Shown here: positions 48,601 to 61,519 of the stretch, piece by piece
Numbering within the stretch: the stretch's first letter is position 1
Layout: each line of letters starts with the position of its first letter
Assembly (NCBI RefSeq): GCF_030936135.1
Contig: NC_082594.1
Span: 103,083,020-103,147,019, forward strand
Reading direction: 5' to 3'
DNA: 64,000 bases
DNA from: Gavia stellata
Lineage: Eukaryota; Chordata; Aves; Gaviiformes; Gaviidae
Notes under the pieces: generated by a model
What the model was told of the DNA's origin: nothing
What the model saw: the letters and a program-made list of their open reading frames with translations, nothing else
Database searches by the model: none
Made by a program: the position numbers and the translations under genes

Positions 48601-51600
48601 TTGCAGACAAGTTCACCAGAAGGTGATGGGTAAAGACCATTTGCAATCTTAGCTAAAAGTGAATCAGAAAAAATATTATGAACAGAAGGGTCACTGAAAG
48701 TCTGCACATTTGACAAATGTCTCTGCAGCAGGATTTGTTTTGTTTTCAGTTCATGCCCAGGGGCTGAAAATCAAACACAAATGTCAAAGGTTCACGTAGT
48801 CCTTCAGTCTGCTTTTCTGTTTTGTTTTGTTTTTCAAATGCTAAAAAAAAAGACGGAAAGAGGGAATAGTTGTCAGAAAATGCTCTGTGAGCATACACAA
48901 CCCTTTTCAGTCATATTTTTCTTTCAGACATCTGAAGCTTTTCTCCTGGTAGGATGTCATTAGCATATAATTAAGGTGCCAGATCTGTGACGTTTTCCTG
49001 TGTGCTTAATGGGGTGAGTTCTTGAGGTTTCTTTGGAGATTTTTGCCCCCAAACGGAGGTCGAACAGTTAACTAGTCATTCTTTTCCTCCTATTTATATA
49101 CCATGCAAGGAGCAGGATGTAGTAACATTCTCTTGTGGTTCACCATAAGGAAAATATTCCATTTCTCTTTGGAGACAACCCTCAACAGGCCCCCACAGCA
49201 CTACTTCATTTATGGCTTTCTGGGGGAAACCTCTCTGTGTGTCCTCCGTACCGGGCACAGCAGTAGAGGAAACCGCTGTCTGCTGGTAAAAGCCTTCCTC
49301 CCCTTCTCTCCTATCGCACACTTCTCCTTCCTGTCACACTATATCATAATTAATTTGAATATTAAAACTCTTCCTCAAAGCAAATGCTGTACTTCCTCCC
49401 AAAATCCATGACCTGACCCTAAGGACCACAGTGGTGTGTGAGCCCTGTCCAGGAATTTAAGCCAAGGGCTCACCCATCCGCAGTGGTATCTAAACAGGAA
49501 TGATACTGGTTTCACAAGGGCACCCCAAATTTTTCATGTTTCTCTTAGAGGCCTAGCAGGACTATGTCGATGCCCTGGCCCTTCTCTAAGTACCTCTGTG
49601 CCCAGGGCATGTAACCAAAAGAGCCCTGAAGACCTCCATAAAGGCTTCTCATTCACAGGGTCCCTGCAGGGAGCAGGGGATGCTACCCAGCAATCCAGCT
49701 GGAAAAGCAATTATGGCTGCCTTCCCCAGCAAAGGAGCGCACGGGCTGAACCCCAGCCCCTCTTCAGCTGCAGACAAAAAGGAGAGAAAAGAAACTGTGT
49801 GAGTCCCAAATACCTTTTCACGGGGTGAGGAGGAAACATCCCACGGGTTTTGTTTTTCCGTTCAGGCTGTCAGCGTCCTGTCCTTTTGAAATCTTTGTGC
49901 TGGCGTGGTTGGTCTCCACCTCCACTCAGCACTGCACAGGGGGCTTTTCTCTGGGAAGAACTAGGGGGAGGAAGAAGTAGAAAACATCACTGATTTTTAA
50001 AGAGAGACAACTTCCCCTGGGAACAGGCAGGTGCCTCTTGACATCACAGACTTCAGGCTACCCAGCACTTGAAGCTCTTCTGCTCTTTCCCCTCCAAGAT
50101 GCTCCTTGAGGTCTGTGTCCATCCCTTCCCCTTTATCTAAAGCCCAAGGTGTGGCAAACAAGATCACCACTGACAGATCACGTCCTTCTGGCTGGGAGCA
50201 AGGACACAGGACGGAGCTAGCTGTGTCCAAAGAACGTGCAATTTGCTCTTGTTGAATTCTTGAAGAATTTCTTGTGAACAGTACTGCCTGTGGGTGCCTT
50301 GACCCTGTTTTGCGGAAGGCTTTTCTGGGTTGGAGAGAAGGTCTCCATCTTGTTGCTGGGCATTTATCTCTCAGCAGATCAACTTAATTAATGGTCTCAC
50401 CCCTTTGGTCAAATTCTGCCCTGTGTAGCTTGGGACGTGTCTCTGGCAAACCTGCCTGCTTCAGTCTCTGAAGTCCTTCCCACACAGGCTCTGGTCTTTA
50501 GCCTTGATCCTTATGGAGTAAGAGAAACCCTTTTGGCTCCTGGGGGTGAACAGGAGGGGATCAATGAAAGCTGAAAAGGATAGGCCCCTCTGAAAATCAT
50601 GCTGTTGTTATTTAGAGGCACAAACAATGGCTTATAAAATTCATGCTTGTACACCTAAGTTTCATAACATTGGCTTCTTCATATGTAAAATATGCCAAAT
50701 CCTATATGACATAAGAAGGATTTTCAGTGGCAACACAGCTGCTGGGAGAGGCTTAATCATTTCACACAACTTCTTGTGGGTAATGTGATGATGACATGTC
50801 CAGCAGGGAAGGATGTGGCTGATGGCCATCAGTTACCTCCTCTGGAGGAGACCATTTTATGACCAAACACAATGTCTGAGGAAGATGAGCCAGCATAGCA
50901 AGGAGTGCTCAGTGGCATCTGGCAGGTGATAGGAGCAGGGCACAACTGTGTTTTGTTCTTTTTGAAGAAAATGAGCAAGCAATCCAGGAAGGGAAACACA
51001 CAAGCCAAGGATACATTTTTGCAGATGATCTATTGCCTTCCTCGTGAATGACAGGAAAATGGATTGTAATTTCCAAGATGAGGAACTATTATAAAAGATG
51101 ATATTCCTTGAAATGTCTCTAAAAGTAAGAACATTTCAATTCAAACAATTCCAGGAGGAAACAGCAAGGCAGATCTATGTACACGTAGACAGTGCCAGTA
51201 ATGGTTATATTATTTCTGTTTTCAGATCCAGAATTGTAGACTGCCATCTTGAACAGAAAAAGAGAAAGCTAATCAAAGCATGGGCTGGGAGACATAAAAA
51301 CCTAACAGGCTGCCATTGCCCCTGCAGACCGCATCACCTCTTCCCACAGGAGCACCTCAGAGCTTGCCAAAAGGGAATGTCAATTATTTCCCAGCTAAGG
51401 GCAACCATCAACCTTTGTTAGGTGACTTGTCAGCATTGGTCCCAAGGTAGATTAGAAGGTATAGCTGTGCAATGGAGTAATCATACATATAGGCTTGTCT
51501 TAGACATCACTTACTGCCTGGAAACACCCCCTTTTCTCAGCATAGTCCTTGTACCAAAGGCAACTGGCATGACAGCCAGTGCTCCCTCCTAGCTTTGTGC

Positions 51601-53370
51601 CAGTTGTAAACTCTCTGGTCTGGCCAATATCCATGCGTTACTTCAGCATTTCATCTGGTTGAACTGCTGAGATCTGTCCTAATGCCTTTAGTAGGACCAA
51701 TGCACCTGGTTTTGGCAGGTGGTATCCTGACACAACAGCAAACACTCTAGCAGTATCACCCCATTGCTACACAGCATCTAGCTTTTAACCTTAGTTACAT
51801 GGTACTGACAATTAAACCATCTTGCCATGTTGGAACTTTTTACATTGTGTGATTTGAATTGCAGCTCGTGAGCCAGGAGATAGGCCAAAGGAGAGGGAAC
51901 GGGGAGTCCCTTTGGAAAAAAAACATAATCATAACTGCTTAAAAAGGTGGTAAAAAGGAGAGTCAGCACAGAAAGCAGCAATGGGGAAGGGGAGCTTTGA
52001 TTCCTTTCTGAGGGCTAGCACTGGAGTTTAGCACAATCTGCTCCAGAGCCTGCTTTCCCTAGTCAGGGAAAGGCTGAAGTTAAAAGCCATTTGCTGGTTA
52101 TGCAGCAATGTGCTTTGCTGTGTCCCTGCCAGCTGTGCTCCAGCTGCACCTCCCAGGGGCAAGGGGTGCTGTGGCCCACCCAGGACCCCAGTCTGGAGCA
52201 GGCATAGTCAGGCTCATACCTGCACCCCTCTGACTTCACTGCATAGTCACCTTCACAGGTAGCCACCTGCTCAACTTGCCATACTTAGCCACAGCCAAAA
52301 CTCAGGCACCCAAGCCCGTTCCAGAAACTTAGTTTCAGCTTTTCTGTCCTCGTAACTTCAGATGCCCAGCTAATGAACCCTGTGCTGCCGGCACATGTTC
52401 CGTGTGCTCAGCAAACTTCTTTATTTCATAGAAACAGAGTGGATGCTCATGGTTCAGCATTTTCCTGTGGCAGCAGCCTGAAAATTGACATCTAAGTATC
52501 AGCCTGGCAATTTCTAAAGTTAAAGCTATTAGAATATAATTGCCTTTCAGATCCATCAATTTTAAATAATTATGGATCCATTTAGGAAATCATTCAGTGG
52601 AGCATTATGGATTGACTGGAGCAGTCACACTGGCTTGAACTTGTTGACTTGACCTTTCAGTCAGACAACAAAGAATTCGTGTTGAAGTAGCTAGTCATTG
52701 TGCTTATCAGGAAAAATGATTTCTCCCTTTCAAGTGCGTAAGTATTTGACTGTGTAGAGATTGATGGAAGATTTAAAAGAACTGCCTACTTGCAACTTGA
52801 TGAGCATATTCATAAGAAAATTGGTGCACATAGAATACCCGAGCTAGCCCCAAACAGCTACCAGCTATTCCAGTTGAAATCACTACAGTAACCCTAGCAG
52901 CACAAATATCCTTCTCAACAAAATTACCTTCTAAGTCTTACAAAACTGAAGGGGACTAAGAAAGTTTAGAGCATTTGCGTGTGAATGTGCAAAATGCCAG
53001 TTTTTAACCCAACTGTAATTTTTAGCTAATACAGTTGTAAAGAAAATCCTGAAATGTGGCTCAGAGAAACCCAGTATAAAAATCTGTCAACAAGGCTTCT
53101 CTGAATCTGCAAACAGCCCTGTAATGAGTCTGAGCCCTGGGCCTAAATCTTGCATTTCAACGTATGTGGCAGTTAACTCTGGAAACCTAACAATGAAAAT
53201 GCAAATATTGGCACTTTTTACTATTTACCTGCTTCTCCTATTAGTGGAAACATCCAATGTACAGACTCATTCCAGATATACTCTTATGCTTTCACAGTCA
53301 AAAAATCTCTGTCTTTCTCCCCTTGCTAGACTAAACATTCAGCTCCCCTCTGTGTGACTATTTTCCATAC

Positions 53371-56300
53371 AATATCCAGCAGCACGTTGAATATGAAACA
53401 TTCAATTAATGCAATTAGGATACAGACTCACGTTTCATGCTAATCATTTCCATAATCCAACAAAAGCCTGCCCCATTTTTAATTTATCTGGAGCTGCCAC
53501 TGAGCTTCCAGTCTGCTGCACCAGAGCCATCCAAAATGTAGGTCAGGCTTGCCAAGTCCACTTCTGCATGAAACACGCCGTGTTCTTCCCCAGGGGGTGT
53601 GTGTGCACGTCCTCACCGCCTCTCTCGCTGCCAGGGTACGGCCAGCCTCCTGCGGCTCTTCCTGACGGCCAGTGGCTGCTTCGCTCTGCTTTAGGGCTGA
53701 GGAAGGGCTTGATGCCTCAAGTGAGAAAACGAATGGAAAGTTACCTCCCTGTGGTACACTGGCTGTGTTTTGGTTGCATCAGGCCCGTGAAGGTGGCCGA
53801 CTGTCTCCAAACCCAAGGCTTGTGGTACTGCGCATTGGAGGTGGGTCCAGGTGACACAGTAGCAGTGAGTGCAGTGCTCCCAGTTTGGCACTGGGCACAA
53901 GCACCGTGTTCGTGGTGGGAAAGGGGAAGGGCCATGGCAAGCAATCCTCCCAAAGGCTTGAGCACGGGCTAGAATTATAACACCATGTGGTCTAAAGTGG
54001 TTCCTGGCAGCAGGGCGAGTCATCGCGGGGGCAAGAGCTCCTCCCCAGCCTCACTGCTGTTAGCAAAGAGAGACTGGGAGCTGGAGAAGAAAGGGCCAAG
54101 CATGGGCAAGCCCAATCACACCAGGGAGGCAGCTGTGTTTTGGATGAACTCGGTGGGAGCAAGCTCAGAGGCTGGGGAAACAGCCAAGAAAGAAGGAGGC
54201 TACAATACCCAAAAGGTATTATGTATAGGGTGTGAGAATTGCCTTTAGTCACTGTGACAGGCAGCTTGGACTTCTGTCAAGCTTTGGAGGGGACAGGGAA
54301 ATCCATGGTTAGGCCAGGTGGTCAGGAGATCCTGTGTTAATTCACCAGAACTAACATGCGGTCTGAGGTTTCGGTTGCTCCATCAAGACTGACTGCACAC
54401 CCCTTGGACAAAGCGCTGTTCAGATCGCTAAGCTGCGTGCAGCAAACCAGCTCAGGCAGTTTCACTGGTTCCAGGAGTCATTTCCCAGGCTTGAAAAAGG
54501 GAGGTTCACTCATGTTTTAATCCCTTTTCATGGAGTGAGGCATCTCCTATACTGATGCAAACTGTAGTAACTCCCTTGTGAATGACATCATGTCCAGAGA
54601 CACCTGTTTCTCAAGATAGGGTGTTATTAGGATGGATTTTCCTCACTGGTTGTGTAACACGAATTAAACCAGAGTGACATGATAAGCATGGATGCCCTGA
54701 AACTGATGTCAGCTCTGAGGCCTCAGCCCCCTGTCTTCCTAAAAGCTACATCAAGAAGTTGGAGGCTTCAAAATTCCATCAAGTACAGATATAAAGTTGA
54801 GGCGCTGCAAAACCCAGGTAAGACATTTAGCTATAAAGAATCATTGGAAATCTCTCTCTCATGGCTGAGGAATGTTATGAACCACCCTGAAATTCCTTAA
54901 GGTACCTTTTGGCGGGGGGGGGGGATCTTTCCTCTTCTGACCTTTTTCTTGTCTCTGACTTACAAAAGTATTTGAGAAATGAGGACAGGAAAAAATTTCA
55001 TATGCAATTGTGAAATAATACATAATGTAACACTAAATAAAGGGCCTCTTGATACTGCCAGCACAGAGGTATATGTCAGCCAGAGGCAGTAACACAACAT
55101 GCACATGTGGTTTCCCACCATTGACCACCAAAGGGGAAGAGCAAACATTTTGTGAAGCTTCGTTCTGCTGTAGATAAATCCAGTATTAGACACATGTGCA
55201 ATAGCCCAGTGTGTTCTACAGACCATCTGCCAACATATCTTATGGACTTTCATGCATCCATGTCAAAATCCTACTTAAGACTGCCCCAGGGCTCATGCAC
55301 CTCCCAAGATTACGGGCAGCTTGATATGGCTTTATAGGCTGTGAATCGCTGCTCTGGAAACTGCAGCTTTAGGTAGTTCAGAACTGGCCATAAGCTGCAT
55401 TAACTGTGCAACAGTCGAGTGCAATGTCAATGAGCTTCATATATTATGTGTGCAGGCAAGGGCAGCACGGTGGACACAATCCAATGATCTAGGGCTTGTA
55501 TGCATGCTCCCAAGCTCACTTCAAATTGAAATCCTAAACTTGGCCCTTTGTTGTTTTTTTGGTTGGTAGGTTATATTAAATGTAAAGAGGAAGTCTCTCC
55601 TAGTCCTAAGCGGCAAGTGTAATTACTACTTTTGGTCACCACAAACGCTTAAACTGGCTAGAAAGCAGGATGTCTGAGCTATGGATTTCTTTGTTTGATG
55701 TTGGCTTTGACCCAAAACCACATCAAATTCAGCTATATTAGCAATTTTCCACAATCTGTGGAATTCCAAGAAAGTTTAGTTTGAAAACAACAGTCCCCAA
55801 AAAAGCCTGCCCAGCAGCTCACAGTCCTATGAGATGAAATGAAAAACTTCAGGCACCAAGGTTTTTCAGAGACCTCAGGAGAATCCCAGCTCAGCCGGAC
55901 CCCCAGAGGTGCAAATGCCTGCAGCTGCAGGCCAGGTGGTACTGAAGATGTTATGATTTTCCTGGTAGTTGTGGATTTCCAGGCTGCAAGCCCATGAGGA
56001 CACCAGCTCCAGGGCAATGTGCCATGAATCTAACCCAGGTTCTTCCCTGTGTCCTGTGCACTGGGTTGGATAATAAGCTCACTGAAGCTGCTTGTTTTGG
56101 ACAAAATGTTCCTTATTCAGTGAGTCGGCAACATCAGACTGTTTCCATTTTGAGCTGGTGTCATTGAGCTGGGAAGCTCAGTGCATCTGCACAGGTTGGG
56201 AGAGGCCAATGTGATGGACAGCTCTGAAGACGGTGCAGAAAGGAAAAAGAATGAAAATAAAGAGGGATGGGAGTTCAGGGAAAGTCACAAGTTGAACAAG

Positions 56301-57650
56301 CAACTAATCTGACAGAATCCATGTAGCGGTTGACTTGCTACACTTGTCCCATGTAGTCTGATGTGACATTGGAGGAAATACTGAGATTTTTCTTCTGCTA
56401 GCACTGTTCTGGTCTATTCATCACCTTCAGCTTTTGGTCTGGAGTGCTCAGGTTTGTTGAAAGAGAAACTGTCCACACGTCTCCTTTGCTGCTGAAAGCA
56501 GGACTCCGTGCAGTCTTGGAAATGCAGTAGCACTTCTGAGGCAGCATGCTCAAGGGCCTCTGCTTCTAGACATTCTAGCTGATAATTAAATGGGGGTGAA
56601 CCACATTGGTAGCAGCTTCCAATAAGGAGTTTTTCATATGATGTGCAGTGATCATAGAGAAGCTTCAGAAAGTCTGAGACTCCTTAGGTTTACTCTGGAA
56701 ATGGATCAGGGCTGTAATGGTAACTAGGTTCATAACTGAAGGCAGGTTTTTATTTTGAAACTGATTGCAAGTTCTTTCAAAAGTTTCTGGAAAAGAAATA
56801 ATCGCATCTATTGGATCATCCAGAGCAGGTGAATAAATGAATGATAAGCCTTCACAGCCTTCTTTGCAACATTTCTAAGTATCGGAGCATTGACTGTAAA
56901 ATTCTCCATTGATGGTCTTGACTGGCTGGAGGTTACAAATGCATCCTTAGGAGTTGCTTTTCATTAAATAGCATGCCTTGTAGCAGATATCCATTTATAG
57001 AGCATCAAAAAGGATGAAAAATGCTGCAGGTTATTACTGTCCCTGAATACCCTTCATTTATAGGACATTTGAGTCATTTTTGCAGGGCAAGAGCAATGGT
57101 GATTCCAGCGTGAACATCAGAAGCAAAGCACACACTATAAATATGAAAGTTGACTGCTCCTTTGCCACAAAGCTTTCCCAGAATTTTGTTGACATCACAA
57201 AATTTTATACATGCATACATGTATGTCGACATCTACATAGGAGTGTGTGCATGCGTGTGTGCATATACGCCTCTATTGCTGCAATCCTATGCCTAATAAA
57301 TCACTATGGCCCTATAAAACCTCAATTACTAATGTGTTTAAAATAAAATATGCATGTATATTTATAATGATGTGTAATATTTTATATAACACTTAAGAAC
57401 AGATGTCCAGGGAGCAGCAAAATTTTAATTAAAGTTTTTCATTGCTTTTCCTAAGAAGTCAAATCAAAGTCCCACTGAAAGACAGGAGTGAGACATTAAA
57501 AAACCCCCACACAGTGACAAATGTTTACATGTATTTTGTAACTCACTCTGTAAAGGACATCTGTGGTTTATCTAGTGTAAAAAAGCCAAGACTATCTGGT
57601 ATGAAGCTTTTTTCTATGTATGTTTCTGTAATGATCATGCCATGAGTAGT
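53371..57650. other. Intergenic DNA, no gene recognised
   Basis: It includes a GC-rich patch at about 53560-53980 holding a 187-codon + strand frame (53409-53972) without known domains, a G11 run (54914-54924) and a TG/CA-rich patch (57200-57270). Confidence 0.55.
54914..54924. repeat. Homopolymer G run (11 G)
   Basis: An uncommon long G tract, prone to sequencing error and length variation. Confidence 0.88.
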
Positions 57651-58194
57651 GTGAAAAATCCTTCAGTGTCCTGAATTTCTCTTAGCGTTTGTCACATAAT
57701 TTGTCAGCACTTTATAAAGAGGTATTTTAGAGCAGAGAAAGCTACCTCAGACAGCACCAGCAAGCTGTGTGCTGCTGAAGCCACCAGTGCTGAGCTAGAA
57801 ACCCAGCGTCCCAGGGTAATGCCACCTGGAAGGGTAAGGCCAAGCTCCAGGCAGAGGTGCAGCAACTGCCTATAAAGACAGATCCAAATGAGCTTTGAAG
57901 TAGCAAGTGTGGGTGCCTGTAAGAGTGTGGCCGTGACACCACGGAGCGCAGCATGGCTTGGACAGTTGGCAATTGCCCGATGCTATAGGCAGGATGTGCA
58001 GTGATGCCGTTTCTACACTCTAGTGGAATCCAGGATAGTTGGTTTAAAGCAGACTAGAAAAACATGGACATAACTGCAGAAATTTCTTTGACCTCTGGGT
58101 TGACACATTTTTAAGCGTGTCTTGCAGCAACTATAACTCTGCTGGCTGAGGACCTCACAAGTTTTCTTGAATTTAAACCCATCTTTGGAAACAA

Positions 58195-58275
58195 GAAAAT
58201 CTCATACCTCGTTTACAAAGAGGTACCCAAAGCAAAGAAGATTCAGGTAGTTGCCCAACATCCCAGAGGATGTCC
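58195..58275 (-). mobile_element. Possible MIR-type SINE remnant
   Basis: The order 'CTCGTTTACAAAGAGG ... AAAGCAAAGAAGATT ... GTAGTTGCCCAACATC' follows the reversed MIR core (cattttacagatgagg, cagagaggttaag, acttgcccaaggtcac). It is weakly matched. Confidence 0.35.
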
Positions 58276-59694
58276 CTGAGTGCACTGGACACAGGCTAAT
58301 GCCTTCACCACAGTGCCAGCCTCTTGCCCCCGTGAGCTTACCATGTCAGAGCAGAGATGGGAGACAGTGGACTCTTCTTGCACATGAAAAGGGAGATTTT
58401 CCTGAGTTTAAAGGAATTACCAAGCTGCTCTTAGAGGCTCGAATCATGGTGTTTCCCAGAGATCAAACCTCCCCAGCACACAGTGCTGGAGGCCATGCTT
58501 GGGGTCTTTTCTGCATATTAGGACAACTCCCCTGTCACTCTTGCTTGAAAATACGTGATGGGGAGGTTATCTCCAGACCCTTGGCACCTTCTTCCCCACC
58601 CTGTACTTGGAGTCTGGGAGCTCTCCTGGTTTCATGGGGAAGCCCTGTAGGACTGACACCGGAGCCAGGACACAGCAAAGGACAAACAACTGGATTGTTT
58701 CGGCGTGCCTTTACCTTGTATATTGAAGCAGATCCAGACTGCCTCTGAGCCAGGCTCCCCAGGAGAGCCATCAGCCTGCTCGGAATGGACTGGTATAGCA
58801 CAGGAGTCATTTGTTTGCTGTCCTCCTAGTGCAATGACTACTGCTTGCTATCAGGAAACCATGCACTAAGTGATGTAAGTGCCTTTCCATGCAGGATCTG
58901 TTTCTTTGCAGCCTGTCTCCTCTTGGGCTGAACAGCACTGAGGGGGTCAGACACCACTGAGCTGGGCTGGCTCTGCAACTTCTCAGCCCTGAAGGAAATG
59001 CATAGAGTAGATAACTTGGCAGGCATCCCCATCTAATCTGCTCCAGTGGAAAAAAGATAGTATTTTTCACTCTGCTGTGTTCACTTGAAAGCTTTTTTAT
59101 GTAAACATTGATTTTGCCTGACTAATGTAAGTGGCCTAATTAGAGCCTGTTTCTGAATAGGTTTAGAATTGCTGGTCATTCTAGGCTACTCATAAAGCCG
59201 CACTGTGTTAAAATATTCTGCTTGATTCATTTCATTTAGTATCTCAAAGGAAATGTCACAGAAAAAAATGCTGTGAAATCAGTAGTAAGGTGTTCACTCT
59301 TGATTCTAATTACTGTCCGTTGTTATATTTAAGCATTATTAGATATGATTAAGTGCACGATCAGTAGACAGACCTGTTTTTATACATTGCACTTAATATT
59401 CAGAGAAGGCTGCTGTGATGCATACCTCACAATATGAGTAATGTGATGGAAATCAATTAACAGGTGAAAAAACACGCTGGTACATGAAACACTATCTGAA
59501 AAGGGCACTCAGTTCTTCCTTGGGATCTTACTCATTAAACAACAAAAGGAAATCCACACAGATGAAGGCTGAGCCATTCATTTGGAAGTTTTAAATTTCT
59601 TCCCTAAGGGAAGTGAAATAATATTTTTAAAGTATGTACTATCTACAGTGTTATAAATCCCTCTTTTTTGGCCTAAAACATTTCTTTCTATGGT

Positions 59695-59862
59695 ATATCC
59701 TATAAGCTAAGTGCTGTGCAGGTAGGAGCTTACTAATGCAAGGGAAGTTAACCTCACAGAGCTTGTCTGGGACGGGGAAGGTTGTTACTCCCATTTTACA
59801 GGTAGGAACGCTGTTGGCCAAAGAAACTGAAGACTTCACTCAAGGTTGTGCTGGAAATCTAT
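59695..59862 (-). mobile_element. MIR-type (CORE-SINE) remnant
   Basis: TACTCCCATTTTACAGGTAG, then AAGAAACTGAAGACTTCACT, then CAAGGTTGTGCTGGAAATCT follow the reversed MIR consensus (tatccccattttacagatgagg, aaactgaggc, acttgcccaaggtcac). The upstream part, with AGTGCTGTGCAGG and TTAACCTCACA, fits the rest of the element. It is an ancient amniote SINE, fully decayed. Confidence 0.6.
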
Positions 59863-59873
59863 ACTGCAGGCGG

Positions 59874-59957
59874 GAGCAGAGCACCAGTTCCCAAAGCAGA
59901 GATCCGGCAAAGCTGGAGCAGAGCACCGGTTCCCAAAGCAGAGATCCAGTGGAAGTT
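59874..59957. repeat. 42-bp tandem duplication
   Basis: Two copies of a unit beginning GAGCAGAGCACC(A/G)GTTCCC and continuing AAAGCAGAGATCC, offset by exactly 42 bp with about one mismatch over the shared 32 bp. It directly follows the MIR-like piece. In one frame it reads EQSTSSQSRDP twice, but 42 being a multiple of three is no evidence of coding here. Confidence 0.85.
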
Positions 59958-60254
59958 TAAAGTGCAAACTACATAGTTCAGAAGCATGAGCCAGGAAAAC
60001 ACTGACAGATCTGCTAAGGTGTCTGAGGCACCATAGGATTATGAAGATGTGCTGTGAGATGTACTCTTCAAGGCTTTGGCTGCCTCTGGCCTGCCTCAAG
60101 GTCCCTGAAAACCAGCAAACTGACACCTTTAAGGAAACCACAGTGCCCTAAGGATATGGGCAGCATCCATTTCCAGCACAACCAGTGCTGCAGCTGTGGT
60201 TTCCAGGATGGCTGCACCTCAGCAGCTCCCTCATGGGGCTCAGAGAGGGCATCC

Positions 60255-60325
60255 ATGGTGTGGCTCTTTTCAGTGAGATGAGAAAATAGGGGCCCAGAAA
60301 AAGGAAACAGGACAGTCCTGTCACT
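60255..60325 (-). mobile_element. Possible second MIR-like remnant
   Basis: CTTTTCAGTGAGATGAGAAA followed by GGGCCCAGAAAAAGG resembles the same reversed MIR core (ttttacagatgaggaaa, ggcccagagagg). It is short and weak, and might be chance. Confidence 0.3.
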
Positions 60326-61499
60326 GTACTGGAGCCAAGGTTTTGAATGGAGAGATGGTCTGCATAGTTCTGGGCAAAGCAAACTTTTCTGCAAACTATT
60401 GTTTTTAAGTGGGACCTAAAGTCTTTCTTTTTTGTTTTTCCTTTTTTAACTTCTGCAGCGTTTACACCTGTTCTATGAAATGGGCTGCTTTATGAAATGG
60501 GCAACTTCCAGACTTGTGTACAACCCGCTTCCTTTCCAAACTCCCCTCCACCACTCTTCCTCCTCCCTAACCTGGCGAGTTAAGTTTCTGAGACAAGAGT
60601 GCATCTAACTCATCACACTGCCAAACAAGCCTTTTTCTTAACTGCTAACAAGTTGACAAACACCTCCTGACATGCTATGGGTGTCATCCCTTCCAGACCA
60701 CTTTCCTCTTTTCATAATTTTCTTATTGCTCCTTCTTCTCTTTCATACATGTTCTGCTCTGAGAGTTCCAGTCATTCCTGGTTGGTGCTGTTTGTGTACC
60801 AGGAAATCTGCTCTATGGCATGTTTGCAACCAGTCTATCACTTCCAAGATGCATGCAATACACTGTGCACGTGTTGTAGTCAATTTGAACATGAACTATG
60901 GCGTTTTGTCTGGATTTCCCAGACATTTGGCATCTTTTCAGGTTATCTGTGAAAATGATTGTCTTTCAGGCAGAGTTATTAGATCTGACAATGTACCAAA
61001 AATGAGTGGCATCAGACATCATGAGGACTGTGAGAGACACAGGAACACCACATCCATGGTGACCAGATGTGTCTGCAAGGAATATGTATGGCCTTGCGTG
61101 GTTATCACCTCAGGCTTTGAAGAAATTGTTGGTGCTGGTGTGTTTGATGTTTGTATAGAGAGAGGCTTATAATTTCTCTGGCAGAAACAGGCCACGTTCA
61201 TTCAGTGGCAAAAAAAGTGGTATTTTCCCATGCCTAGAAATGCAAATGCTTGAAGAAAAGTGCATTCAACCGGACCTGCACACAAGCCAGCATCCATTGA
61301 CTGTCATCTTGGAGTGGAACACTAGATGATCTATGGCAAAATCCCCACTTCCCCACTTGGATGCTCTGTGCACTCATTTCTGCATCTTTCCCTCTGAGCC
61401 TTGCTGCTAGTTCCCCTCCCTGTGCAAGCAACGACTCCAAGACATACGTTCCATATTTGCATGGCTACAACTTTTCAAGTGCATGACACCTAACAAAGC

Positions 61500-61519
61500 A
61501 AAAAAAAAAAAAAAAAAAA
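61500..61519. repeat. Homopolymer A run (20 A)
   Basis: Longest A tract of the window. It is followed by an imperfect AG/A-rich tail. Confidence 0.9.

Larger units (their letters stand above)
39701..53370. other. Intergenic DNA, no gene recognised
   Basis: About 13.7 kb. Contents seen: a probable short dispersed repeat (42680-42750), a TG/CA-rich imperfect stretch (45520-45615) and a C8 run (48061-48068). The 160-codon frame at 44792-45274 has no recognisable motif. Confidence 0.55.

Noticed and set aside
53409..53972. 187-codon + strand frame
   Set aside because: It sits in a GC-rich patch with competing frames on both strands (53691-54023 -, 53741-53965 -) and has no recognisable domain.
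60672..61172. 166-codon frame with a signal-peptide-like leucine-rich start followed by scattered cysteines
   Set aside because: The hydrophobic run comes from a CTT/TTC-rich stretch. A second + strand frame overlaps it at 60677-60952, no family was recognised and there is no splice or promoter context.
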